Shown: one piece after another, positions 1 to 10,884 of the stretch
Layout: each line of letters begins with the position of its first letter
Numbering within the stretch: the stretch's first letter is position 1
Assembly (NCBI RefSeq): GCF_043290135.1
Contig: NW_027464588.1
Coordinates: forward strand, 7,105,501-7,169,500
DNA from: Rhipicephalus microplus
Lineage: Eukaryota > Arthropoda > Arachnida > Ixodida > Ixodidae
Length of the DNA: 64,000 bases
Reading direction: 5' to 3'
Position numbers and translations under genes: made by a program
Notes under the pieces: generated by a model
The model's database searches: none
Seen by the model: the letters and a program-made list of their open reading frames with translations, nothing else
Told to the model about the DNA's origin: nothing

Positions 1-4
1 AAAA

Positions 5-556
5 GTGAAGACTACGTGGACGGGACCTCACCTGAGGACAGCAGGCGGCCAGCTGTTGATGCCTGTCGGAAGGTGTACAGCAAGACTCGACATCGGTGGC
101 TCTGCTTTCGTGGCGACGTTCGTCATCCTCACCTCGTGTTGCAAGGACTTGATCATAGGGATGGACTTCTTAAGAGAATATGGTGCCGTCATCAACATCC
201 CGGACCGTTCAATTACATTCCGCAACAGCTCTGGTTTAGTTGACTGTTCAGACGCAATACGCAACACTTTACGTATAATTGATGATGATGTGGTCGTCCC
301 GCCCCGGTCATGCACTTTTGTTTCAGTAGAAGGCGACGAAACGTTTGATGGCGAAGGCATTGCTGACCAAATTGGCTCGCTGCTATTTAGTCATGGCATT
401 TTGGTCGCACGAGGTATCGTCCGTCTCACTCGTGGACGCACGAATTTACTTCTGACGAACTTTAGTGCTGAGCGCCGGCACCTTCCGAAGGGCACAGCTA
501 TCACTTCGTACGACAATATTGTAGAAATGCGAGGCACTTTATGTTTGTCGGTATAG
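5..556 (+). pseudogene. pol: gypsy pol: C-terminal part of aspartic protease and linker
   Basis: The frame is open from the window edge. It carries the late part of a retropepsin fold: a beta-rich stretch followed by LIIGMDFLREYGAVI, the typical I(I/L)GxDFL segment near the end of gypsy proteases. The catalytic D-T/S-G would lie to the left of the window. The frame ends at TAG (554-556), yet the same frame continues open from 557 into the reverse transcriptase. The stop therefore most likely arose by a point mutation in a once continuous pol. A programmed readthrough stop is a less likely alternative. Confidence 0.75.
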
Positions 557-1978
557 GACGAAGAGCCTAATCCAGAACCAGACCCCATTCTCGATGTTGG
601 CACCACTCTGTCAAAGGACGAGCGACAGAGACTTCTTCAGCTGCTAGCCGAATTCCGCGACTGCTTTTCAACGACATCACGAGTTGGTCGAACACCTTTG
701 ACAAAGCACCGAATAATCACCGAGGACACGGTGAGACCTAACCACCAGAACCCTTATCGTGTAGCTTCAAAGGAACGCGAAGCCATACAACAACAAGTCG
801 CGAAAATGCTTGCAGATGACGTCATTCAACCGTCGCAGAGCCCCTGGGCATCGCCTGTAGTGCTAGTAAAGAAAAAGGACGGCACCCTGCGTTTTTGCGT
901 GGACTACAGGAAGCTGAATCGGGTGACCAAGAAAGATGTGTACCCGCTCCCACGTATTGATGAGTCCCTTGACAGACTTCGGCACGCTCGCTACTTTTCT
1001 TCCATGGACCTGAGGAGTGGTTACTGGCAGATCGAGGTAGACCCAAGAGACCGAGAGAAAACCGCTTTTGTGACCCCAGATGGTTTATACGAATTTAAAG
1101 TCTTGCCTTTCGGTTTGTGCTCCGCGCCCGCAACTTTTCAAAGGCTTATGGACACGGTACTTTCGGGATTGAAGTGTAAGACGTGCTTAGTCTATCTGGA
1201 CGACGTTATAGTGTTTTCGACCACTTTTGACGAGCATCTCAAAAGGCTGGAAGTTGTTTTACGTGCCATACGGTTCGCGGGCCTAACATTGAAACCAGAA
1301 AAGTGCCATTTCTGTTTTCACGAACTTCAGTTTCTCGGTCACGTCGTCAGCAACGCAGGCGTCCGGCCCGATCCTGGAAAAATTGCCGCCGTCGCACAGT
1401 TCCCAGTACCCTCCAATAAGAAGGCTGTCAGACGCTTCCTAGGCCTTTGTGCCTATTATCGTCGGTTTATCGCAGACTTCGCCCGCATCGCGTCGCCACT
1501 AACTCGTCTCACAAGAGATGATGTTGCCTTTGAGTGGAAAGAAGAACAGGAGGCTGCCTTTAATGACCTGCGTCAACGTCTCCAAACGCCCCCTGTGCTC
1601 GCCCACTTCGACGAAGAAGCCCCGACGATGCTTCACACAGACGCTAGCAATGTAGGTCTTGGGGCTGTGCTTGTGCAACGGCAAGAGGACACAGAAAGAG
1701 TGATCGCCTACGCAAGCCGAACACTAACACGCGCAGAGGCTAACTATTCAACAACAGAGAAAGAATGTCTCGCCGTAGTATGGGCAGTAATGAAATTTCG
1801 CCCGTACTTGTATGGCCGACACTTCAAAGTTATTACTGACCATCACTCCCTTTGCTGGTTAACTAATCTAAAAGATCCCACCGGCCGATTAGCGCGTTGG
1901 AGCCTAAAACTGCAAGAGTTTGACATGACGGTCGTGCACAAGTCAGGCAAGCGACATATGGATGGACTCAATGGGTGA
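557..1978 (+). pseudogene. pol: gypsy pol: reverse transcriptase and RNase H
   Basis: Same frame as the protease tail. RT motifs are in order: LRSGYWQI with its catalytic-domain Asp just before, the [13 protein letters not shown] region, and the catalytic box [10 protein letters not shown] (YLDD). RNase H follows, with the TDAS block (first acidic residue), the [10 protein letters not shown] block and the [10 protein letters not shown] block, as in Ty3/gypsy RNase H. The connection ends at 1978 in a stop created inside the inverted insertion at 1965-2011. Expected residues just before the DCLSR motif are displaced. Replicates an LTR element by cDNA synthesis in a capsid when intact; this copy is not expected to make a full polyprotein. 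Confidence 0.9.
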
Positions 1979-3329
1979 ACGGGACTGTCTGTCCCGTTCA
2001 CCCATTGAGTCGGCAACCCTACCCGAGGAGGAAGAAACGGCATTTCTCGGTGTCCTCGACACGACCGCCATTGCGCAGCAACAACGTGACGACACTGAGT
2101 TGCTTGGCTTAATTAACTACTTGGAAGGCAGATCTCAGAAGGCGTTAAGACGTTTCGCAAGAGTATTGCCATCGTTTTGTTTACGGGGCGGAGTACTTTA
2201 CAAAAGAAACTTTTCGTCGACAGGATCCGCCTATCTGCTCGTCATACCAGCAGCCCTTCGTACCGAAATACTCAAAGCATGCCACAACGAGGTGACCTCT
2301 GGCCATTTGGGTTACATGAGAACGTTGGCCAGAGTACAGCAAAGGTATTACTGGCCGAGACTAACCACAGCCGTGAAACACCACGTTCGTACTTGTCTCG
2401 ACTGCCAGCGACGCAAGTCACCACCGACTAAACCAGCTGGCCTACTGCAACCCGTGCAGGTCCCAACAGCTCCATTCTACCAGATAGGCATGGACATTTT
2501 GGGCCCACTTCCTATGTTCACTGCAGGAAACCGCTGGGTTATCGTCGCGACGGATTATCTGACCCGTTATGCCGAGACAAAAGCTATTCAGAGAGGTACA
2601 GCAGCGGAGGTGGCCAGTTTTTTCATCGAAAATATTGTACTCAGGCATGGTGCACCAACCGTCGTGATCACGGACAGAGGAACCGCATTTACGGCAGCTC
2701 TTTTGGATCACGTCCTGATGCTGAGTGGAACAACGCATCGTAAGACCACTGCCTACCACCCACAAACAAACGGGCTGACGGAGCGTCTGAACAAAACCAT
2801 TGAAGACATGCTTTCGATGTACGTAGACATAGAACACAAAAATTGGGATGAAATCTTACCATACATAACGTTTGCGTACAACACGGCCAAGCAAGAAACG
2901 ACCCGCATGACCCCGTTCAGCCTCGTTCATGGACGAGAAGTGCGAACTATGTTAGATGCGATGCTGCTGCACGAAAGTGACGACATCGACCCAGATGCCA
3001 ACACATTTACGGAACGCGCGGAAGAAGCTAGACAACTGGCACGTTTACGGATCCGCCAGCAGCAAGAGTACAATGCAGGCCGCTACAATGCTCACCGCAG
3101 AGCAGTTGTCTATCAAACTGGCGACAAAGTATGGATTTGGACACCCGTACGGAAACGAGGACTATCAGAAAAGCTCTTAAGAAGATACTTTGGGCCATAC
3201 CGAGTGCTGCGACAACTGAGTGACGTCACTTACGAAGTTGTTCCCGACAATTCGTGTAGTACCAATCGTCGCCAGCACCATCCTGAACTCGTTCACGTAG
3301 TGCGCATGAAGCCTTACGTGAGCGAGTGA
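1962..3329 (+). pseudogene. pol: gypsy pol: integrase with HHCC, DDE core and GPY/F-type C-terminus
   Basis: This frame overlaps the RNase H frame by 17 nt because of the foldback insertion. DCLSRSP opens the usual gypsy connection. Next comes the zinc-binding H-H-C-C domain (HNEVTSGHLG then TCLDCQRRK), followed by the DDE core: MDILGP with the first Asp, VVITDRGTAFTA with the second, and HPQTNGLTERLNKTI with the Glu. The C-terminus ends in a GPYRVL segment typical of gypsy integrases (GPY/F module). I see no chromodomain. The 455-codon frame is intact by itself but has no natural start, since it is normally part of the pol polyprotein. Confidence 0.9.
1965..2011. repeat. Perfect 21-bp inverted repeat with 5-nt loop in gypsy pol
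   Basis: Left arm 1965-1985 is the exact reverse complement of right arm 1991-2011, with loop TGTCT at 1986-1990. The right arm encodes the expected integrase-side sequence (SRSPIES). The left arm looks like an inverted copy of it, inserted where gypsy elements normally read straight from HMD into DCLSR. The insertion creates the stop at 1976-1978 and shifts the frame. Confidence 0.9.
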
Positions 3330-3407
3330 TTGCGTGAGACTTATATTTTAACAAAAACTGCATTATTGACTTCGCATCGGGTCGATGCTCTTTGAGAGGG
3401 AGGCAAA

Positions 3408-3580
3408 TGACCCGGGTCTAATGTGGACAAAAACGATGATGGGGGGATTTAGCGGACACCAGGTAGTGGGCCTCTGGCTTGACGCGAGAACGAAGAAGAT
3501 CTTGTGGCTCAGCTGTTGAGAACACGCTGCTTCTGCTGCCTCAAGGCGTACTTGTGCTTTGTTCGCGTTGTACTGCGACA
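3408..3580 (+). repeat. Putative gypsy 3' LTR with upstream polypurine tract
   Basis: A purine-rich tract (gagagggaggcaaa, about 3394-3407) lies 65 nt after the integrase stop and is followed by TG at 3408. A matching CA occurs at 3579-3580, giving a candidate 173-bp LTR of the form TG...CA. No second LTR is in the window to confirm the ends, so the boundaries are inferred. Confidence 0.45.
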
Positions 3581-3711
3581 ATATATATATAAGATTGCGA
3601 AATGTCTTGACGTTTTTTTTTCGTTCTAGAACGCTAGTTTATTATGCTCCATTTTGAGCATCAGTGTCTTGGTGCTTATTTCTAGTGAGTTCTAAAGGTC
3701 CCCTTTCTTAC

Positions 3712-4033
3712 CTGGCACGATGTAAACGAGAACGCCGAGGACAAAGTTGACGACAATAAGAATGGTAAGTGCAAAGGAGTACACTCTGAGCAGGAAGGTG
3801 TTCTCCCGCAGTGCCCCGACGCAGCCGCACGAGCTGATGGTGAACAGCGCAAGCCCGAATAGGAAGAGCAGCACCTCCATATGTGTTAGCAGCATTCCCG
3901 AGATATCCAGGCGTTCCAGTACGTGCTCCTCTTCCCTGTCCCACGAATCCATGAACATCCTCAATGCAGCCCAGATGAGGGAGATGCCCACAAACCACAG
4001 GAGAAGGTTGAGAAGAAGCAGCGGGCATCGCAC
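3712..4033 (-). CDS. Tetraspanin, coding exon 2 (TM1 to TM3)
   Basis: The exon is bounded on the minus strand by an acceptor (cttacag, AG at 4035-4034) and a donor (gtaaga from 3711). It is 322 nt, starts in phase 0 and ends with one extra base. It encodes TM1 (PLLLLNLLLWFVGISLIWAA), a short charged loop, TM2 (MEVLLFLFGLALFTISSCG), the family signature GCVGALRENTFLL after TM2, and TM3 (FALTILIVVNFVLGVLVYIV). CVGALREN is strongly diagnostic of tetraspanins and is common in the Tspan5/14/17/33 type. Tetraspanins organise membrane partner proteins. The large extracellular loop and TM4 must lie left of the window, beyond the gypsy insertion. The subfamily is uncertain without those exons. Confidence 0.88.
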
Positions 4034-4320
4034 CTGTAAGTGCGACAGCGAGAGCAACTTTGCACTAACTAGCATGCTCCCTCTAACAAGTTGGTTCTTG
4101 AAATGCCTCCAAAATTATCTGAAATTGCAGGACACCATTGGTGGCTTCATTCCTTCAGGATGATCTTTCGGGGCGGCACTGACAGACATGTGAAGTTGAG
4201 AGATGTCGTAAGCCATCCTGCCACTGCCACTATAGTCTACAGCAGTAGACTTGAGGCAAGGGAAAGATGCAGTAGCCACTGCCAATAGTTTGACACAGTA
4301 ATTTAAAACTGAACTGATCA

Positions 4321-5782
4321 TTTTTTAGATTACAGAGCAAGTGTACGCTAGCAATTCAAACCAACCAACGAAATCCAACCTATTTCAGCGGTTTTTACAT
4401 GACACGCGTGTCAGGATTATCATGTTTGCACCAGTCGTGTATTTCGTGATTTACTGACGTCACTTAACACTCAATTTGGTAAGTGTGAAGCTATCAAAAC
4501 GACTTCAAGCACGTCTTGAAGGGCTCAATGTACTCCAATGTAGCGTTGAAGCGCGCGCACGTTGGGAACAGCAGCGCTACCTTAGCAAAACGCGAGCACT
4601 CTATAGTCTGACGCCAGGCACGACCAGCGTCTGTCGGCGCGGCCCGACGGCAACTGGCACGAAATGCGACATGCTGCATTTCGCGCCAATGCGTCAGCCA
4701 GAGAAAACTATGTCTCCCGATTTTCGTTACCGAGGAACGCCGGATGCACTGAAATGCGCATGCGTCAAAGAAACACAACGCGGCGCGCGCCTGCGAGTAT
4801 ATGGCAGGACCAGCGCCTGGCGTGCACTAACGCTGGCTTGACGCGACAAAATTAACGCCAGCGAGCACCCGCATCGCGTCACGTCTAAATGTATTGGCGC
4901 CTCGACTGTAGCATGCCGTCATGTTCTCACATGACCCGCATCTCATGACTATCATGTTCGCAGCAGTCACATACATTCGTCATCAATTGGGTCACATAAT
5001 ACCAAATTTGGCATACGTGAAGCTAGCGAAATAGCCACAAGCGCATCATTAGTGTGACTTGTAGTCATGTTCTTACATGACACGCATCTCATGATTATCA
5101 TGTTTGGATGTGTCATTTACCAATGTCGTCCGTTCGCGCCGCGTAATACCACAATTGGTACATGGGAAGCTAGCTTAATGGCCACTAGCACATCATGAGC
5201 GTAGAATGTAGCCATGTTCTTACATGACACAGATTTCATGTTTATCATGTTTGCACCAGTATGATATCTTCGTCATTCATTCACATGCCATAATACCAGA
5301 TTTGGTATACCTGAAGCTAGCGAAACGGCCACCAGCGCGTCATGAGCCTGGCAAGTAGTCATGTTGTTACATGACACGCGTCTTATGAATATCAAGTTCG
5401 CACCAGTCACATATCATCTTCATCCATTTACGTACTGCAATACGAAATTTGGTATGTTTGGCGCTAGCGAAACGGCTGCGAGCGCATCGTGAGTGTGGCA
5501 TGTAGCCATGTTGTCACAAGACACGCATGTCACGATTTTCATGTTATGATCTGTCGCTTGTGTTCGCCATGCAATCACGCTTTACCATACTAGCTTTCCA
5601 GCATGCCATGGGAACGAAACCTCCGCAAGAGCTGCAGGACTAGGAAATGTAAGTCATGACATTCATGACATACATATCATGACTTTCTTGTTATAATTAG
5701 TCAAATATGTTCTTCATGCAGTCATGGTATGCCATACCAAGTTTGGTATCGATGGCCAGGAGAGCTAAAACTCGTAGGACGC
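4321..5782 (-). repeat. Interspersed element with internal 147-bp tandem repeats, in tetraspanin intron 1
   Basis: About 4390-4910 matches, on the reverse strand, the sequence at 54.97-55.33 kb plus 56.48-56.58 kb (for example ctatagtctgacgcc, atgcgtcaaag, gtgcctggcgtg). The rest is a tandem array (see the separate entry), then the unit seen beside microsatellites elsewhere (ccaagtttggtatcgat, agctaaaac). It is the same family as 51.83-52.54 kb and 54.62-56.92 kb, in the opposite orientation. Its left end lacks the 13-bp terminal repeat of the 54.6-kb copy, so this copy is probably truncated or diverged there. Confidence 0.7.
4921..5655. repeat. Tandem array, five units of about 147 bp
   Basis: The landmark atgtt(c/g)t(t/c)ac plus atgac recurs at 4921, 5067, 5214, 5361 and 5508, giving spacings of 146, 147, 147 and 147 bp. 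Each unit also carries atcatgtt, taccaaatttgg or a variant, and gaagctagc. A further related half unit at about 4390-4500 precedes the array. Some units contain the palindrome tgacacgcgtgtca or a close variant. Confidence 0.88.
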
Positions 5783-5975
<193 letters not shown>

Positions 5976-6729
5976 TGAAAGTGCCCACAGTTCACTAAAA
6001 GCACTTTGTTTTAAAACAAGTTTTCATATAAATTTAAAAAAACTACTTTGGCCATCTATCACAAAGATCTTAAAATTCGTATTACTAATGAAATACTTAG
6101 TTTTACGTGTGAAAGGCACAATATATTGCACGTCATTTGGCGCACTTCAAAATAATTAGAGCCGCTGTAAGTTCGTCTCTTCCTAAAATATTGATCTAAA
6201 ATACCAGCGCAGGCTTTCTCTCTGCGTCTTGTTGCCATCCATGTGCTCATACCCCAGCTGGTCAAGAAACCCATGCTCCCGTGCTTACAAAAACTATGCC
6301 ATTCCTGCTTATCCATCATTCTGGTACGCACTTACGACTAATTCTGAATAGGAGGGTGGGAAAACACGGACACCAGCAATAAATCATGAAACCTACAAGA
6401 TCTGACTGTTCAGTGCCTTATATTCTTCGTAATTCTTAGAGGAAATATTCTATTGGCGTTATTGTAGAAGGTACCCAATATCAATGCGGAATGCGTGTGA
6501 AAATATTTGTAAGGAATTCTCAGAATTTCTATGCTATTGATTCCGTCTCTGCCAAAAAAGCTGACGCTTTGGTACTTCCTAATACGCACACACTGCTTTG
6601 CGAAAAGGTGCGCTGCTGAATGAGCAGCACGACGGGTCGCTCATTAACCAATGTTTATCTTTCAACGTCTGCAACTTCTTGTACGTAAGCTTGCTATGTG
6701 AGCAGATTGTGTACATCACATGAACTCAC
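5976..6729. other. Rest of tetraspanin intron 1; no gene seen
   Basis: AT-rich sequence between the microsatellite and the first coding exon. I see no exon with splice signals and no recognisable repeat. Confidence 0.5.
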
Positions 6730-6843
6730 CGCTGGATTGACGTCAAGCAGGACCGTCTCCTCCTTCTCTAGGCTGCACACCGACACTGGCTGTCTCAGCG
6801 AGCTGGTGCATTCACTTAATCGACCTCGTGATTGTTCAGACAT
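6730..6843 (-). CDS. Tetraspanin, first coding exon (start codon)
   Basis: On the minus strand an ATG at 6843-6841 opens 38 codons (MSEQSRGRLSEC... ending EETVLLDVNPA), closed by a consensus donor gtgagt that starts at 6729. The exon ends in phase 0, matching the phase-0 start of the 3712-4033 exon. The junction NPA|VRCPLLLLNLLLWFVG puts a short cytoplasmic tail directly before TM1, as in tetraspanins. An in-frame stop lies 39 nt upstream of the ATG, so this is the plausible start. A possible acceptor (gttctcag) just before the ATG could mean a 5'UTR intron. The exon is too short for ordinary ORF screens and was found by splice-phase matching, so expression evidence is needed. Confidence 0.7.
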
Positions 6844-8254
6844 GAGGCTGAGAACGTCAGTGAATGTCCGCTTTGCAGCTCAAAAAGCGCTTGCACGTAA
6901 CAAGAGTTTTCAGTTACACCAACCAATGATCGCCTTCTTCTGCATGTTGACGTTCTTTTGTGGCTAATACCCACTGTGGGAGATGGGCAAAGAATTGGGG
7001 GGTCTTACTAAATCTTATGGAGTTGTTATCCTTGTTGTTGTTATTTTTGTCTCTACACAAGGTTTGTACCCAATGGAGGGGATTGGCTAATTATAAGGGG
7101 AATTCTCCAAATATTCCCTGGATTGTTTAATTCCAAGGAACGAATGTGTAAAGGCCTTCCCAGAATAAAGACCTTGTCTTTTTCTATAATGCGTGCAACT
7201 TGATGGAGATAAGGGCCCATTACCAATACTTGTTCCTTTCCACTATTCACTTTACGGATGTTTTAGTTTCTCAAGAAGAACACCGAACAATGCACTATAT
7301 TTTAATCAAATCTTTCCTTCATTCGTAATGAGTTAGAAAATAATCTTTTTATGTGGTTATTCGTGCTATTACTTTAGTTTGATTTTTTTAGGAATACTCA
7401 CAATCTCATCAGTGATGCTTACAGCAGTTGGTCAAAATGGCGTGAAAACAATAGAGCACTCACTCACACCATTTCACCATCTGGCTTAATGTTCTTAAAA
7501 AAAGAAGAAACATAACGACAAGTCGCTTTTGTAAATCTAAAATAATGAAAGTGAAAAGAGGATGATAAACTCAAGAAATCGAAAATTGATGACAAGTTTA
7601 CACCATCCTTCCCGAAATTTTTAATTACAGGTGAGAAAGAAAGAGTTGAACACATATAAGTGACTAAGTCTCCTCATACATCTACTGCCAAAATGATTCG
7701 TAATGCAATGCAATTATCAGTGCTTCGATTTTAAGCGAAACGCAGGTTTCCTAATTATTTCTATTACAGGGAACTCTGTGCCAGTCGTTGCTGAGCCATA
7801 TTGCGAATAATTGCTTTCTGAATAAAGAATAATGGAAAGCGCGTGGGTTCCCGTGGATTCGTACTTGAATATTAGAACATTGGGTATGTTTCAATACTCG
7901 CCATAGACGGGTAAATAGGCAGCTGAATGGACGGCAGCCATTTTAAGTCCCATTCCAATTATCTCGTAGAAGGCAAATAGACAGCTCCGAGAAGACCGCA
8001 TCGTAGACAAATACGATGCACGCTACTTTGCTGTCTATACAAGATGGCGACTCAACAATTCGCTCAGATATGTCGGATCTCGCCCGAATGGTCATCTGCA
8101 CCCAAGTAGACACTTCGCCACATACTCATTGTGAGTAACGTCTATTTTTTTGGAATTTGAACACGAAATAAGCCACAAAATACAATCTTTACATTTGCAT
8201 ATTTTAGCTTTCTTTTCGTGACGCGAGGCGGTGCCTCATCGCGTAGAAGCCGGC
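6844..8254. other. Upstream flank of tetraspanin; no gene seen
   Basis: AT-rich, low-information sequence. Candidate promoter or 5'UTR of the tetraspanin would be here, but I cannot point to a specific element. Confidence 0.4.
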
Positions 8255-8255
8255 T

Positions 8256-8815
8256 TTCCTCAGAGAGGAAAACCAGACAGTGGTAGAGCGTATATCAAAT
8301 GAAATTCAGGAGTTAGAAGGAGAGTGCGAGATAACTATACTAGGTGATTTGAATGCGCACATAGAAGATATAGATGGGTATACCGACCCAACAGGCAAAT
8401 TGATTATGGCTATGTGTGAAAGGCATGATTTGATCATTTTCAACAGTACGAGAAGTGTGAAGGGCAAATAACACGGGAGGTAGGAAGGCTGCAATCGACG
8501 ATAGATTACGTACTGATGTCTCATAGGATGTATCATATGCTCAGGGGAATGCACATAGATGAAGGTGGCTCAAGAAGTCTGGGTAGCAATCACAAACGTA
8601 TCAAGCTAAGTTTTGGAAGAGCAGTGAAAGTGGGAAGGAGACAAGATGAGCAACTACAGGAAAATTTTTATTCAGAAAGGCAAATAAACATAGCTACTAA
8701 ATAAATTGAGAAAGTAATCACTGAGAATAATAAAACAGTGTGGACATATACGAATCTAATTAGGCTGTTTGAGCTAGAGCTTGCTCAGACACGTCACAAG
8801 TGACCCCGGAAAAGA
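8256..8815 (+). pseudogene. CR1-like ORF2: C-terminal half of AP endonuclease
   Basis: The frame starting near 8280 reads ITILGDLNAHIEDIDGYTDP, the GDxN motif of LINE apurinic endonucleases. After a stop at 8469-8471 the fold continues in another frame (a SHRMYH segment, then a degenerate SDH motif seen as SRSLGSNHKRIKLSF, where SDHKPI is expected). The N-terminal half with the catalytic Glu is missing, so the insertion was 5'-truncated. Confidence 0.75.
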
Positions 8816-9235
8816 AGACACAAACCCAAAAGTTGGTGGGTTGAGGAAGTTAAGAGAGCCATAGCAAAACGTCAGAAAGCCTCTAGGAAACACAGACATG
8901 CTATGCAGCGGGGTGAACCGATAGATGATGTTGAAAGAAAATGGGAAAGCTTTCTAAGCTGTAGAAGGAATGCATCCCTTCTGATCAATGAAAAGATTAG
9001 AAGAAAGGGAGCTCAGTGTCTGGCAGAAGTACATAAAAAAGATAGAAAGGCAGCTGCTAAATTTCAGAACCATCTAAACTCTCTAAGAAATGAGACCAGC
9101 GTAGAGCAGAGGTTTATAACTACAGCTCAAGATGCTAGGCTGGAAGGAGACGAAGCTATTGAATATATAAGAACAAGAGTGACAGAAACATTTCAAACAA
9201 AGAAGTGCTTTAGGCAACACAATAGACAAGGATAA
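8816..9235 (+). pseudogene. CR1-like ORF2: linker between endonuclease and RT
   Basis: Basic, helical segment (RRKGAQCLAEVHKKDRKAAA, EAIEYIRTRVTETF) collinear with the linker of the minus-strand copy at about 48.1-48.4 kb. It carries no catalytic motif and ends at a stop at 9233-9235. Confidence 0.6.
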
Positions 9236-9439
9236 ATCGAGTGGCGCAATGGCTCCATTTTCACAATGAGAGTAGGAAAGGGCTGAGAAGGGGGTTCTAG
9301 TAGTACATCAACAGGCCCATATGACATTCCAATTATGCTGATAAAGACATTAGGTCCGAAGTCGTAAGCAGGCTTTGAGAGAGGCAGTGAGCAAAAAAAT
9401 AATCAATGGTGAAGTTCCGATGCATGGAAACTTAGCAGG

Positions 9440-10400
9440 ATGAGCATAATCTATAAAAAAGGGGACAAAGTTGACATAAAGAACTACCGTTCAATAATAG
9501 TGACATCAGTGGTCTACAGGCTGGCGATGCAGATTATAAATGAAAGACTGCAGGCATGGATAGAGGATGAGGGGTGCTGGGGGAACTGCAAATCGAGTTT
9601 CGGAAACACAGGAGGTTGGAAGACAATCTGTCCTCACTGACGCAGTGCATCGAAATAGCAGAAAAGAAACACAGGCCCCTGTGGCTACCATTTTTGGATA
9701 TCAAGGGAGTGTACGATAGCGTGCTTCAAGAGGAACTGTGTGGAATACTAGACACACTAGGGGTGGAAGATGCAGTCATTAATCTTATCAAGGATATCTC
9801 TAAAGGTAATAAGGTAATTATAAAGTGGGTAAAACAGGTACCCATGCCTATAGAAGTAAAACTGGGGCTTAGACAGGGGTGTCCTTGGTCACCTTTATTA
9901 TTCATGATGTACCTACGAGGATTAGAGGCCAAATTAGAGGGAAGTGGACTGGGATTTAACCTCTCTTCCATCAAACAAGAAAAACTCATTGAACAGGAAC
10001 TACCAGCATCGATGCACGAAGATGATATAGTGCTAATGGCTGACAACAAGGACAATTTACGGAGATTGGTGGACATCTGCGGTAATTAGAGAGGTAGGTT
10101 AGATTTCATATGCAGTATAAAAAGTCAGCAGTCATGACATTTACTTACAATAAAGGTAGTTAGCTTAGAATACAGGAGGTCACGACAGAGATTAGAGGTA
10201 AATACAAATATCTGGGCGTATGGATAAGCAATGAGGCCGAGTACCTAAGGGAACTTGAAATATACGTGACGACTAAAGGTAAGAGAAATGAAGCGGTAAT
10301 GAAAAACAGGGCACTGTGAAATTACAATAGGTATGATGTTGTGAGAGGAATATGCAAAGGGGTCATGGTTCCTTGTCTGACATTCGGCAATGTGGTCTTG
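9440..10400 (+). pseudogene. CR1-like ORF2: reverse transcriptase, frameshifted
   Basis: KGDKVDIKNYRSIIVTSVVY (fingers), then a frame change near 9580. It continues with FLDIKGVYDSV (first catalytic Asp region), GLRQGCPWSPLLFMMYL, and a catalytic box that reads MHEDDIVLMAD where YADD is expected, so the active site is altered. Stops at 10087-10089 and later interrupt the thumb. Normally it performs target-primed reverse transcription; this copy cannot. Confidence 0.85.
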
Positions 10401-10884
10401 TGCATGAGATCGAAAGTTCAAGCAAGATTATAAACTAAGCAACGTGGAATAGGTAGGCTTGTCTTAGGAGCTCACGGGAATACATCAAATCAGGGGGTAC
10501 AGGGTGATATGGGATGGACATCATTTGAGGGCACGGAAGCTAGCAACAGGATAAAACTTGAGAAGGGATTGAGAGAAATGGGGGAGGAGTGTTCGGCTAG
10601 GAAGGTATTCAGTTACTTGTAAAATGAAGAAGGTCAACACAAAATGGAAGAAGCGAACCAGAAAATTGACTGGTAAATACTTAGAAAAGAGCAGGGGGCC
10701 AAACCAAGAAGAATTATCGGTAAAGAAGAAGGTGAAGGAATCTGAAACCAATATGTGGAGAGTTGGCATGATTAAGAAGTCCGCACTAGAAATCTATCGA
10801 ACATTTAGGCAGGAAATGGCCAAGTAAAGGATCTATGATGATACTCGGTGTAGTTATCTACTGTTTGAGGCCAGGACGGGAGTA

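Larger units (their letters stand above)
1..3580 (+). mobile_element. Ty3/gypsy LTR retrotransposon, 3' part (protease tail to putative 3' LTR)
   Basis: Protease tail, reverse transcriptase, RNase H and integrase occur in the order PR-RT-RH-IN, which is the Ty3/gypsy order. The 5' LTR, gag and the protease active site are off the left edge. The copy is broken by an in-frame TAG at 554-556 and by a foldback insertion with frame change at 1965-2011. It lies antisense to, and downstream of, the tetraspanin exon at 3712-4033, so it probably sits in a tetraspanin intron. No env-like reading frame follows integrase. Confidence 0.93.

Noticed and set aside
3747..4163. 138-codon plus-strand ORF
   Set aside because: Antisense of the tetraspanin exon; no motif on the plus strand.
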